Source: a virus
Strand: one strand, 5' to 3'
DNA length: 31,997 bases
IMG/VR virus record: IMGVR_UViG_3300034072_001183
Coordinates: 1 to 31,997 of that record
A program made the translations under genes and the position numbers. This document shows positions 21,043 to 28,059 of the stretch, in pieces; position 1 is the stretch's first letter, and each line of letters starts with the position of its first letter. The notes under the pieces were generated by a model. It was not told where the DNA came from. It did not search any database and worked only from the letters and a program-made list of their open reading frames with translations.

Positions 21043-21179
21043 CCCCCACCCTGTACCCCTACCTCGTCACCTGCGCCGGCCTGCAGTACATCGCCATGGC
21101 CGCGAGCGCTGGCATGGCCATCATGGACGCGATGGAGCTGCACGGCGTGCACGCCGCCAGCGCCCGAAGGCTGCCATGA
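21039..21179 (+). CDS. 46-residue hydrophobic small protein
   Basis: This very short gene starts at ATG 21039, overlapping the previous stop. It encodes MTPTLYPYLVTCAGLQYIAM, then AASAGMAIMDAMELHG. The middle is hydrophobic and may insert in a membrane. Four-base overlaps on both sides support that it is translated as part of the run. No family is recognised. Confidence 0.6.
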   Translation: MTPTLYPYLVTCAGLQYIAMAASAGMAIMDAMELHGVHAASARRLP

Positions 21180-21322
21180 GAGCCGGGCCACTGCACAAAC
21201 CCACGTCCCTGCCCCAATCCCAAGAAGCCCAGGCCGCCTGGACGGTGGGCTGGTGGCAGGGCAAGGTCATCGGCTTTGCCCTGGGCATGGCCACAGCCGT
21301 GCTGCTGGGGTGGCTGCGATGA
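21176..21322 (+). CDS. 48-residue single-pass membrane protein
   Basis: The ATG at 21176 overlaps the previous stop. The protein starts MRAGPLHKPTSLPQSQEAQA and has a C-terminal membrane segment (GKVIGFALGMATAVLLGWLR). It overlaps the next start by four bases. Its form (short soluble N-terminus, C-terminal anchor) is common among phage small membrane proteins. Function unknown. Confidence 0.6.
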   Translation: MRAGPLHKPTSLPQSQEAQAAWTVGWWQGKVIGFALGMATAVLLGWLR

Positions 21323-21570
21323 GCAAGCCCACCAGCCACACCCGGCCGCACCCGGTGCCCGCACCAGTGCGCTACGGCTGCACCGCCCAGCTCTGCCAGC
21401 AGGGCCGCGCCGCCTGCCCCTGCCCGCAGGCCTGCGAACTGCCCGCGCCCGATGCAGACCCGCTGCACGACGAACCCGCCACCCGCATCGAGATTGTCTT
21501 GATGTGCATCGCCATTGCGGCGGTGGCGGTGGTTCTGCTTTTCGCCATCAAAGCCTGCGCAATCGCTTGA
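21319..21570 (+). CDS. Small Cys-rich membrane protein
   Basis: This 83-residue protein starts MSKPTSHTRPHPVPAPVRYG. A Cys-rich stretch (TAQLCQQGRAACPCPQACEL) lies at ~23-42, and a C-terminal transmembrane helix (IVLMCIAIAAVAVVLLFAI) at ~59-77. The cysteines suggest metal binding or disulphides on one side of the membrane. It ends the overlapping run 20501-21570, and its stop codon lies at the start of a dispersed repeat (21566-21605). No known family. Confidence 0.65.
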   Translation: MSKPTSHTRPHPVPAPVRYGCTAQLCQQGRAACPCPQACELPAPDADPLHDEPATRIEIVLMCIAIAAVAVVLLFAIKACAIA

Positions 21571-21605
21571 TGCGCAAGCGCGGGCAGCTATCAATTTTGA
21601 AAACC
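21566..21605 (+). repeat. Dispersed repeat, left copy flanking the DUF2303 pair
   Basis: This 40-base segment matches 22831-22870 at 31 of 40 positions, including an identical core AGCTATCAATTTTGAA. Both begin at a stop codon and end just before the next gene's ribosome-binding site. Its reverse complement has TAGCTGCC-GCGCTTG, the same core as the 59-base repeats. Confidence 0.8.
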
Positions 21606-21618
21606 ACGAAGGGAAACC

Positions 21619-21969
21619 ATGAAATCCTTTGCGCACCTGCTCAACGAAATCAACGAAGGCAGCACCCACGCCGCCCTCACCCAAGACATGGCCGACCTGC
21701 TGCGCACCGTGCAGACCACGGGCCGCGCGGGCAAATTGACCATCACCCTCAAGGTGGCGCCCGCCGTGCGCAACACCAGCGGCGGCGATATCGACCGCAT
21801 CAACCTCACCGTTGATCGCACCCTGGCACTGCCCAAGCCCGAGACCCCCACCGACTTCTTCTATCTGACGGAAGACGGCGAAACCACTCGCAACCACCCC
21901 AAGCAGCAAACGCTGGAGCTGCGCGAAGTCACCAGCACCACCCCACCCGCTCAATTCAAGGAGGCCTGA
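21619..21969 (+). CDS. Hypothetical protein paired with DUF2303
   Basis: This 116-residue protein starts MKSFAHLLNEINEGSTHAAL, with AAGGGAAA upstream. LTITLKVAPAVRNTSGGDIDRINLTV is a likely beta-sheet core. The gene lies five bases before the DUF2303 gene, a pairing I know from other prophages. Both genes together are bracketed by two copies of a dispersed repeat. The function is unknown; it may act with the DUF2303 protein. Confidence 0.78.
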   Translation: MKSFAHLLNEINEGSTHAALTQDMADLLRTVQTTGRAGKLTITLKVAPAVRNTSGGDIDRINLTVDRTLALPKPETPTDFFYLTEDGETTRNHPKQQTLELREVTSTTPPAQFKEA

Positions 21970-21974
21970 GCACC

Positions 21975-22835
21975 ATGGAAGAAACCACCAACACCCTCGG
22001 CATCAGCGCGTTTGAAGACGCCCCCGAAGCGCTGACCATTGCCGAAAAGCTGGCCGCCAACGTGGCCGCCACACTGGCGCCACGCAAGATCGACAACGCC
22101 ACACTGGTCACCCTGCCCGAGGGCTACCGCGTCCACGACCTGACCAGCACCATCGAGGCCGCGCAACCCCACCGCGCGCGCGCCCAGGGCACCGTCACGC
22201 TGGGCGACGTGCCCAGCCTGCTGGCCTACTGCGCAGACCAAGTGGCCCAAGAGCGCGGCTACATCTACGCCGACCCCGACGCCCGCACCATCACTGCCGT
22301 GTTCAACGACCAGCGCAGCACCCTTGCGCCCGGCTGGCGCGACCACCGCGCGCACTTCGCCGCAGCCTTCACGCCTGAATTCAAAAAGTGGCTCGAGCAA
22401 AACGCCAAGCCCATGGGCCAAACCGAGTTTGCCGAATTCATCGAAGACAACCTGCAAGACCTGCACCCCGACCAGGCGCAGACCCTGCTGGCCGTGGCCA
22501 CCACCATCCAGGCCACCACCGGCATCAACTTCAGCAGCGCCAAACGCCTGCAAGACGGCCAGGCGCAACTTACCTACAACGAAGTGATTGACGCCAAGGC
22601 CGGGGCAGACGGCGCGCTCAAGATCCCGCAGGCGTTCAACCTGGGCCTGCGCATCTTCAAAAACGGCGAAGGCTACAAGCTCACCGCCCGCCTCAAGTAC
22701 CGCCTCCACAGCGGCTCCGTGAAGTTCTGGTACGAGCTGGAGCGCCCCGAGCGCGCGGTGGAAGACGCCTTCACCGGCTACGTGCAGGAAGTGCGCGAAA
22801 AGAGCGGCTACACGGTATTGATCGGCAAGCCTTAA
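21975..22835 (+). CDS. DUF2303 (YfdQ-like) phage protein
   Basis: This 286-residue protein matches the DUF2303 pattern: an N-terminal helical part, LPEGYRVHDLTSTIEAAQPHR, then GTVTLGDVPSLLAYCAD, GYIYADPDARTITAVFND and HFAAAFTPEFKKWLEQNAKP, and a C-terminal beta-rich part ending VREKSGYTVLIG. Length matches the family. Members are common in phage early regions next to recombination or small accessory genes; the molecular role is not established. AAGGAGG lies nine bases before the ATG. It is followed by a repeat copy. Confidence 0.9.
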   Translation: MEETTNTLGISAFEDAPEALTIAEKLAANVAATLAPRKIDNATLVTLPEGYRVHDLTSTIEAAQPHRARAQGTVTLGDVPSLLAYCADQVAQERGYIYADPDARTITAVFNDQRSTLAPGWRDHRAHFAAAFTPEFKKWLEQNAKPMGQTEFAEFIEDNLQDLHPDQAQTLLAVATTIQATTGINFSSAKRLQDGQAQLTYNEVIDAKAGADGALKIPQAFNLGLRIFKNGEGYKLTARLKYRLHSGSVKFWYELERPERAVEDAFTGYVQEVREKSGYTVLIGKP

Positions 22836-22870
22836 CAGGCAAGCGATACCAGCTATCAATTTTGAACACC
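22831..22870 (+). repeat. Dispersed repeat, right copy flanking the DUF2303 pair
   Basis: This is the direct counterpart of 21566-21605, in the same orientation and in the same place relative to genes: stop codon TAA at its start, then AGCTATCAATTTTGAA, then the next gene's GGAG site. Confidence 0.8.
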
Positions 22871-22892
22871 TTTCACCTTACCGGAGAAAACC

Positions 22893-23078
22893 ATGCGCAG
22901 TTTTAAGTTCGACCTAGGCCAACCAGTCGTCATCACCGCCAGCGGCGAGGAAGGCGTCGTAGTGGGCCGCGCCGAGTACGTCAACAGCAGCAACTCCTAC
23001 TTTGTTCGCTACGCGGCCAACGACGGCCGAGCGACCGAAGCATGGTGGTCAGAAGACGCGCTGGAAACCGCCGACTAA
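22893..23078 (+). CDS. Small beta-barrel-like protein
   Basis: This 61-residue protein starts MRSFKFDLGQPVVITASGEE. The pattern GQPVVITASGEEGVVVGRAEY, then NSYFVRYAANDGRATEAWWSEDAL, is that of small SH3/Tudor-like barrels seen in phage early genes ('F..G..V....G..G.V..R..Y.....Y.V.Y....G......W...L'). GGAGA lies before the ATG. It may bind nucleic acid or host protein; the target is unknown. Confidence 0.75.
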   Translation: MRSFKFDLGQPVVITASGEEGVVVGRAEYVNSSNSYFVRYAANDGRATEAWWSEDALETAD

Positions 23079-23098
23079 TCACCCCAAGCGGAGGCCCC

Positions 23099-23467
23099 AT
23101 GCAACACACCGGCACCCTCTTCATGAGCAAAACCCGCCCCATCGTTGCCAAAGGCGCAGACGGCAGCTTTCGCCTGGAGCTGGCGCTGGTGGACAACATG
23201 GGGCGCAACCCAGCCACCGGCCGCGACGAAAAAGAAGCCTACCGAGTGCGCTGGTCTGGCCCCGAGGCAAAAGCATTTTGGGAAGCCCACCAGGGCGACC
23301 TCACCCCAGGCACCCCGCTGCACGCAGAACTGGCCCGCCTGCGCGCCCACCCCGGCCCGCAGACCTACCCACCCATGGCAGAGCTGCGCGGCCGCGTAGT
23401 GCGCCTGCAGCTGCTGCCCCGGCGCACCCCCGCGCCACATCCCAACACCGAGGCGGCCACCGCATGA
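23099..23467 (+). CDS. Hypothetical early protein
   Basis: This 122-residue protein starts MQHTGTLFMSKTRPIVAKGA, with GGAGG four bases before the ATG. It carries FRLELALVDNMGRN, then EAYRVRWSGPEAKAFWEAHQ, and ends in a basic Pro-rich tail (QLLPRRTPAPHPN). The N-terminal part could be an OB-like or other small beta domain. It overlaps the next gene by four bases. No function is recognised. Confidence 0.7.
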   Translation: MQHTGTLFMSKTRPIVAKGADGSFRLELALVDNMGRNPATGRDEKEAYRVRWSGPEAKAFWEAHQGDLTPGTPLHAELARLRAHPGPQTYPPMAELRGRVVRLQLLPRRTPAPHPNTEAATA

Positions 23468-23679
23468 GCCAGCTACTCACCGTATACAACAGCCGCCTGG
23501 GCCACAAACAGGTGGACAAAACCACCGTGGAGGCCGAAGCCCGCGAAGCCGCGCAAAACGGCACCGCCATGGCAGACGCCTGCCGCTACCCATTCAGCAG
23601 CGAGGCAGGCGTGCACTTCAAAGCCGTCTACCTGCTGGCCCTGCCCCAAGACGCCAGCCAGAAACACAAGCGGGGCTGA
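23464..23679 (+). CDS. Small hypothetical early protein
   Basis: This 71-residue protein starts MSQLLTVYNSRLGHKQVDKT, followed by VEAEAREAAQNGTAMADACRYP and GVHFKAVYLLALPQD. The ATG overlaps the previous stop. The short alpha/beta sequence has no known motif. A 159-base gap without a gene follows (23680-23838); there I see only non-coding sequence with no clear promoter or terminator. Confidence 0.68.
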   Translation: MSQLLTVYNSRLGHKQVDKTTVEAEAREAAQNGTAMADACRYPFSSEAGVHFKAVYLLALPQDASQKHKRG

Positions 23680-23838
23680 CCACCTTTCACCCGAGCCAAG
23701 CCACTTGGGAACAAGCCCCGGATGCCGCCCCAGCGTGCCCGCAAGACATTTCCGCGCTGCAGTAGGTCACAAGGTGGGTCAGCAAAGACGAAGCACCCAA
23801 TCCGAGGAACGGCAACCCCCATTCACACCGAGGACAGC

Positions 23839-24174
23839 ATGAGCAACACATTCCGCGACTACGTGACCAGCACAGCTTTTGCACTCACGATTTCCCGCCG
23901 CCAGATCGAAATGCTGAGTCAGCTTCACCAGTTTGGCGACAGCTGGATGCTAATCACCACGTTTGACGCGCTGGCCCGCAAGGGGCTTGTGGAGCGCGTC
24001 CAAGAAAAGAACGGCGACCAGTTCAGCACCACGGCGCGCCTCACCGAGGCCGGCCGCCTGGTTATCCCACTGCTCAAACACGCAGGCCTGCTGGTGGAGT
24101 ACCCACCAATGCCAGAGCCAGTAGAGCTGCCGCCCATCAATGTCGTCGTCAAGCGCAAGGACGTCACCGCATGA
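23839..24174 (+). CDS. Winged-helix-like small protein
   Basis: I start this 111-residue protein at ATG 23839 (MSNTFRDYVTSTAFALTISR), with GAGG seven bases upstream, although the frame is open from 23722. SRRQIEMLSQLHQFGD, then MLITTFDALARKGLVERV and TARLTEAGRLVIPLL, fit a MarR-like winged helix ('TL..L..KGLV......Y..T..G'). It probably binds DNA or is a remnant of such a domain. It overlaps the HD-domain gene by four bases. Confidence 0.72.
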   Translation: MSNTFRDYVTSTAFALTISRRQIEMLSQLHQFGDSWMLITTFDALARKGLVERVQEKNGDQFSTTARLTEAGRLVIPLLKHAGLLVEYPPMPEPVELPPINVVVKRKDVTA

Positions 24175-24815
24175 CCACCACCCACTGGATCCTCACCGCC
24201 ACCGGCCGCGACTTCCCCCTGTCTGGCCTGCCCACCGTCATGCCCAATGCCGCCCCGCGCATCGAGGACATTGCCCACGCCCTGGCGCAAATCAACCGCT
24301 ACACCGGCCACGCCGCCCGCCCCTACAGCGTGGCCGAGCACAGCATGCTGGTATGCGACATAGTGCGCGCCAAAGGCCTCAACGCCCACGCCCAGCTGCT
24401 GGCACTGCTGCACGACGCGCACGAAGCCTATTGCGGCGACGTTGCCAGCCCCACCAAAACCGTGCTGGGCGCGGCCTGGCTGCAGTTTGAAAACGCACTG
24501 GCCCACCGCGTGCGCGAAGCCTTTCACCTGCGCACAGCCCACGCCGCCTACCGCAAATGCGTGCACGCCGCAGACCTGCAGGCCCTGGCCACCGAGCGCC
24601 GCGACCTCATGCGCCACGACCCCGAAAAAAACCTGCACTGGCCCCTCATCGACACGCCCGGTGCCGAGGTATTGCCCCTGCAAAGCATCGACCTGCACAG
24701 CCCCGTGCGCACCGCAATGACCTGGCGCCACCACCGCGACGCCTTCCTGCAGCGCTACGCCGAGCTGAGCGCCCGCTGCACCCTTCCGCCTGACATGGAG
24801 CCCGCCGAAGCATGA
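24171..24815 (+). CDS. HD-domain phosphohydrolase (YfbR-like nucleotidase)
   Basis: This 214-residue protein has the HD metal-binding pattern of YfbR-type 5'-nucleotidases: His57 in YSVAEHSML, His81-Asp82 in [13 protein letters not shown], and a later Asp in HAADLQAL. The N-terminal [20 protein letters not shown] is shared by phage HD hydrolases. Such enzymes remove phosphate from (deoxy)nucleotides and could adjust nucleotide pools during replication or after host DNA breakdown. It overlaps its neighbours by four bases on both sides. Substrate not known. Confidence 0.88.
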   Translation: MTTTHWILTATGRDFPLSGLPTVMPNAAPRIEDIAHALAQINRYTGHAARPYSVAEHSMLVCDIVRAKGLNAHAQLLALLHDAHEAYCGDVASPTKTVLGAAWLQFENALAHRVREAFHLRTAHAAYRKCVHAADLQALATERRDLMRHDPEKNLHWPLIDTPGAEVLPLQSIDLHSPVRTAMTWRHHRDAFLQRYAELSARCTLPPDMEPAEA

Positions 24816-25030
24816 CCACCCGCCACACCACCGTGCTGCAGCGCCTGCGCAGCCACAACCCGCCCGCCACGCCCAGAGCCACCGGCCCAGGCCCAGGCGA
24901 CTACCAAGGCCGCGAACTGCACCGCAACCCCGGCCTGCCCGATGCCCGCTTTGCAGCCCTCGCCCTGCCCAGCCGTGTGGGCGGGCGCTTGTACTACCCC
25001 GATGGCCGGGTGGAAAAGGTCACGCAATGA
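24812..25030 (+). CDS. Small hypothetical protein
   Basis: This 72-residue basic protein starts [20 protein letters not shown] and contains [18 protein letters not shown] and a C-terminal [16 protein letters not shown]. It looks partly disordered with a small beta-hairpin end. Four-base overlaps with both neighbours support translation. No family recognised. Confidence 0.68.
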   Translation: MTTRHTTVLQRLRSHNPPATPRATGPGPGDYQGRELHRNPGLPDARFAALALPSRVGGRLYYPDGRVEKVTQ

Positions 25031-25539
25031 ACCGTGAACAACGCCGCCAGGCCGAGCGCATCGCCCGCCGAGGTACGCGCAGCACCCCGCAACGAGAGAA
25101 CGAGCGCAACATCACCCACAGCCTGGTAGCCCAGGCCCTGGTTCGCAATCGCATCATGCGAGAAGTGCACAGCCTGCGCACCAACGCCAGCCTGCACGCC
25201 TTCACAGGCAACGACGCCTCGCACATCGCAGACCGCATGGGCCGCCTGCTCTACACCGTGGCCTACGCCACTAACGTGCACGGCCTGCATCGCACGCCCG
25301 AGGCCAACATACTGCGCGGCACCGCCAATGCACTGTCAGACATTGCAGCCAGCCCTGCAGCACTGGAAACCCAGCGCGCCGCCATCCTGGCAGGACTCAG
25401 CGCCATAGACCGCCTGATGCCCAGCCTGCACGAATTCAGCCTGGCAGCCGGCGCGCTGGAGCTTGACCAGATCCTGCTGGCGGGCAACTTCACCACAGAC
25501 CATGCGGAACGAATGCTGCAGCAGCGCGCAGCGGCCTGA
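25027..25539 (+). CDS. Hypothetical helical early protein
   Basis: This 170-residue protein starts [20 protein letters not shown], a highly basic N-terminus that may bind nucleic acid. The rest is helical and Ala-rich ([21 protein letters not shown], then [18 protein letters not shown]). It ends the overlapping run 23839-25539 and is followed by a hairpin terminator. Related sequences are common in prophages of this group, but I know no function. Confidence 0.72.
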   Translation: MNREQRRQAERIARRGTRSTPQRENERNITHSLVAQALVRNRIMREVHSLRTNASLHAFTGNDASHIADRMGRLLYTVAYATNVHGLHRTPEANILRGTANALSDIAASPAALETQRAAILAGLSAIDRLMPSLHEFSLAAGALELDQILLAGNFTTDHAERMLQQRAAA

Positions 25540-25563
25540 GCCACCTCAAAACAGATCAACAAA

Positions 25564-25587
25564 GCCCGCCGAGCGGGCCGTTTCTTT
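25564..25587 (+). terminator. Intrinsic terminator (imperfect T-run)
   Basis: GCCCGC and GCGGGC pair around the loop CGA, followed by CGTTTCTTT. It separates the 23839-25539 run from the 25599 gene. Confidence 0.75.
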
Positions 25588-25598
25588 GGAGCAAAACG

Positions 25599-26255
25599 AT
25601 GACTGGATTGCAAGAAGCAGAGTTCCTGCGTGACGTTGAAAAGCATGAAATGCTGGTACTGCGCGATGACGGCATCTATCGCCACATCCGCTTCAAGGAG
25701 CCCGGAACGATGTGCATGCACTTCGACCTGATCACTTGGCCGGGCTATCTCTGCTACTGCGGAGACATGGGCACCTATGTGTTCACACGCCTGGCCGATA
25801 TGTTTGAGTTCTTCCGCACTGATCGGCGGGACGACGCAAAGCTGTACATCAACCGGGGCTACTGGTCTGAAAAGCTGGTGGCCGTTGATGGCAATCGACG
25901 CGCTGCGGCTGCCACAGAGTTCAGTTGGGAAATGTACTCACGGGTAGTGAAACAGACGCTGGTTGATTGGATGCGCCACAGGTGCACCAATGCGCAGGAG
26001 CGCCGCGATCTGCGTGAACAGGTTGAGGATGAACTTCTTGGTGGGGGAATCTTTGGTGAACGGCCCGAAACCACTCACGACGCAATACGTATGGCGAGTG
26101 AGTTTGAGGCTTCTGTGGGGGGCAAGAAATGCCACTTCCAAGACTTCTGGGATCACCGATTGGAGGACTACACGCACAGATTCACTTGGTGCTGTTTTGC
26201 TCTTGCCTGGGGCATCAAGCAGTACGACAAGGCGAAAGCAGCAGTCCCCGCCTGA
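25599..26255 (+). CDS. Hypothetical phage protein in a terminator-flanked cassette
   Basis: This 218-residue protein starts MTGLQEAEFLRDVEKHEML. It is rich in aromatic and charged residues (RHIRFKEPGTMCMHFDLITW, then GYLCYCGDMGTYVFTRLADM). Similar proteins occur in phages of several proteobacteria, but I know no function. The many Cys and His residues could bind metal or occur in an enzyme core. It is flanked by terminators on both sides, and its codon usage is less GC-rich than its neighbours, which suggests a separately acquired single-gene insert. A GGAG site lies before the ATG. Confidence 0.8.
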   Translation: MTGLQEAEFLRDVEKHEMLVLRDDGIYRHIRFKEPGTMCMHFDLITWPGYLCYCGDMGTYVFTRLADMFEFFRTDRRDDAKLYINRGYWSEKLVAVDGNRRAAAATEFSWEMYSRVVKQTLVDWMRHRCTNAQERRDLREQVEDELLGGGIFGERPETTHDAIRMASEFEASVGGKKCHFQDFWDHRLEDYTHRFTWCCFALAWGIKQYDKAKAAVPA

Positions 26256-26260
26256 CGACC

Positions 26261-26284
26261 AGCCCGCCCCCAGCGGGCTTTTTT
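26261..26284 (+). terminator. Intrinsic terminator
   Basis: AGCCCGC and GCGGGCT pair around CCCCA, followed by six T. The sequence GGGCTTTTTTACGCCC is identical to that at the terminators at 19662 and 20455. Confidence 0.92.
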
Positions 26285-26307
26285 ACGCCCCCCCCGAAAG
26301 GCATCCC

Positions 26308-27990
26308 ATGCTTGGCAATCAATTCCTACTCCCCGTGCACCACGAACTGGTGGTGGATCTGTTTGCCGGTGGCGGCGGCGCCAGCACCGGCATTGAGCAA
26401 GCCATTGGCCGCCACGTTGACGTAGCCGTGAACCACGACCGCGAAGCCATCAGCCTGCACACCGCCAACCACCCGCAAACGCGCCACTTTTGCAGCGACG
26501 TTTTCGAGGTAGACCCCCTCACCGTCACCGATGGCCAACCCGTGGGCCTGCTGTGGGCTTCGCCCGACTGCAAGCACTTCTCCAAAGCCAAGGGCGGCAA
26601 ACCCGTCAGCAAGAAGATTCGCAGCCTGGCCTGGGTCGTCATCAAATGGGCCAAGGCAGTGCAGCCTCGCGTCATCTGCCTGGAGAACGTGGAAGAGTTT
26701 CAGACCTGGGGCCCGCTGGCAGCCGATGGCCGCCCATGCCCCCAGCGTAAGGGCAAGACCTTTGCACTGTGGGCGGCCCAGCTGCGCAACCTGGGCTACG
26801 CGGTGGAGTGGCGCGAGCTGCGCGCCTGCGACTACGGCGCGCCCACCATCCGCAAGCGCCTGTTTCTGGTGGCCCGGCGCGACGGCCAGCCCATCACATG
26901 GCCCAGCCCCACCCACGCCCAGCCAGACGCAAAGGGCAAGGTACCCCCAGGCCTGAAGCCATGGCGCACCGCGGCAGACTGCATCGACTGGAGCATCCCC
27001 GCCCCATCCATCTTCAACCGCGCCCGCCCGCTGGCCGAGGCCACCTGCAGGCGCATCGCCAAGGGCATCGTGCGGTACGTGTACCAGGCCGCCCAGCCGT
27101 TTGTGGCACCATTTCCAGCAGAGGCACAGCATGAACCTACCCGACCCTGCACCCTACGCCACCCCAGTGGCCCAAGCCCTCACCCAGGTCAGCGCAATGG
27201 TGAACACGTTTGGGACAACGACCGCCGAGGCATGCAAGGCGCTGCAGAACTTCCATGCCGAATATCAGCGCCACAAGGAACGACAGCAGACGCAAGCGCA
27301 CCCCGCGCCCATATCCCCACCCTGATCCAAACCGGCTACGGCGAACGCCCCGGCCAGGCACCCCGAGTGCCCGGCCTAGACAAGCCCCTGGGCACGGTCG
27401 TATCCGGCCAAAAGCACGCGCTGGTGTCGGCATTCTTGGCCAAGCACTACACCGGGGTGGTGGGCAGCGACATGGCAGACCCCATGGGCACCGTCACCAC
27501 GGTGGACCATCACAGCCTGGTATCTGCAAACCTAGTGCACATGGGCCACGGTGAAGGCAAAGACGGAACCAAGCGATTCAGCCACGGCGTGCGCGATGTG
27601 GCCCAACCCCTGAACACAGTCACCGCCAGCGGCGCCACCGCAGGGCTGGTGCAGGCCTTTCTGGTCAAGTATTACGGCACCGACCAAGACCCCGCCATGC
27701 GCGAGCCGCTGCACACGATCACCACCAAAGACCGCTTTGGGCTGGTCACCGTGCGCGGCCAGGCATACCAGATTGCCGACATAGGCCTGCGCATGCTCAC
27801 CCCGCGTGAGCTGTACCGGGCGCAGGGCTTCCCGGAGTCATACGCCATCGACAAAGGCGCCGCCGGTGAGCCCATCACCAAAACCGCTCAGGTACGCATG
27901 TGCGGCAACAGCGTCTGCCCACCACTGGCCCGCGCCATCGTGGCAGCCAACTACGCCGAGCAACACGCCACCCAACGCCGGGCCGCGTGA
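26308..27990 (+). CDS. DNA cytosine-5 methyltransferase
   Basis: This 560-residue protein starts MLGNQFLLPVHHELVVDLFA. Motif I is VVDLFAGGGGAS (~15-26). The catalytic Cys88 is in WASPDCKHFS, where this phage group has Asp instead of the usual Pro before Cys. Motif VI is CLENVEEF (~124-131), and motif VIII is in ACDYGAPTIRKRLFLVARR. The C-terminus has MCGNSVCPPLARAIVAANY (motifs IX-X). The variable region holds four related units of the 'PL.TV(T)...LV.A.L' type (KPLGTVVSGQ, DPMGTVTTVD, QPLNTVTASG, EPLHTITTKD). Residues ~275-339 are encoded by DNA that also carries a second gene in another frame. It probably protects phage DNA from restriction. Confidence 0.92.
   Translation: MLGNQFLLPVHHELVVDLFAGGGGASTGIEQAIGRHVDVAVNHDREAISLHTANHPQTRHFCSDVFEVDPLTVTDGQPVGLLWASPDCKHFSKAKGGKPVSKKIRSLAWVVIKWAKAVQPRVICLENVEEFQTWGPLAADGRPCPQRKGKTFALWAAQLRNLGYAVEWRELRACDYGAPTIRKRLFLVARRDGQPITWPSPTHAQPDAKGKVPPGLKPWRTAADCIDWSIPAPSIFNRARPLAEATCRRIAKGIVRYVYQAAQPFVAPFPAEAQHEPTRPCTLRHPSGPSPHPGQRNGEHVWDNDRRGMQGAAELPCRISAPQGTTADASAPRAHIPTLIQTGYGERPGQAPRVPGLDKPLGTVVSGQKHALVSAFLAKHYTGVVGSDMADPMGTVTTVDHHSLVSANLVHMGHGEGKDGTKRFSHGVRDVAQPLNTVTASGATAGLVQAFLVKYYGTDQDPAMREPLHTITTKDRFGLVTVRGQAYQIADIGLRMLTPRELYRAQGFPESYAIDKGAAGEPITKTAQVRMCGNSVCPPLARAIVAANYAEQHATQRRAA
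27131..27325 (+). CDS. Small gene nested inside the methyltransferase gene
   Basis: A 64-residue frame starts at ATG 27131, with CAGAGG six bases upstream. It encodes MNLPDPAPYATPVAQALTQV, then SAMVNTFGTTTAEACKALQN and FHAEYQRHKERQQ, a natural-looking helical protein. Its codons end mostly in G or C. The methyltransferase frame over the same bases has many A/T-ending codons and encodes an unusual Pro/Arg/His-rich stretch. This suggests that the small gene is the older coding sequence here and the methyltransferase reads through it. Function unknown. Confidence 0.6.
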   Translation: MNLPDPAPYATPVAQALTQVSAMVNTFGTTTAEACKALQNFHAEYQRHKERQQTQAHPAPISPP

Positions 27991-28040
27991 CGCTATCAAA
28001 TTCATAGCTTCTCGCGCTTGCATTGCCAGCGCTGGGGGCG
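27991..28040 (-). repeat. Dispersed Comamonadaceae-type repeat after the methyltransferase
   Basis: GCTATCAAATTCATAGCTTC, then TCGCGCTTGCATTGCCAGCGCTGGGGGC, has the inverted GCTAT/ATAGC head and the GCGCTTG tail of the family seen at 17184, 17776, 21566 and 22831. It begins at the stop codon of the methyltransferase and is followed by GTTTTTATC, so it may also act as a weak terminator. Confidence 0.75.
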
Positions 28041-28059
28041 TTTTTATCTGAAATTACCC

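Noticed and set aside
21951-22859. 302-codon leftward frame opposite the DUF2303 gene
   Set aside because: Antisense shadow; the rightward frame matches DUF2303 and has a good ribosome-binding site.
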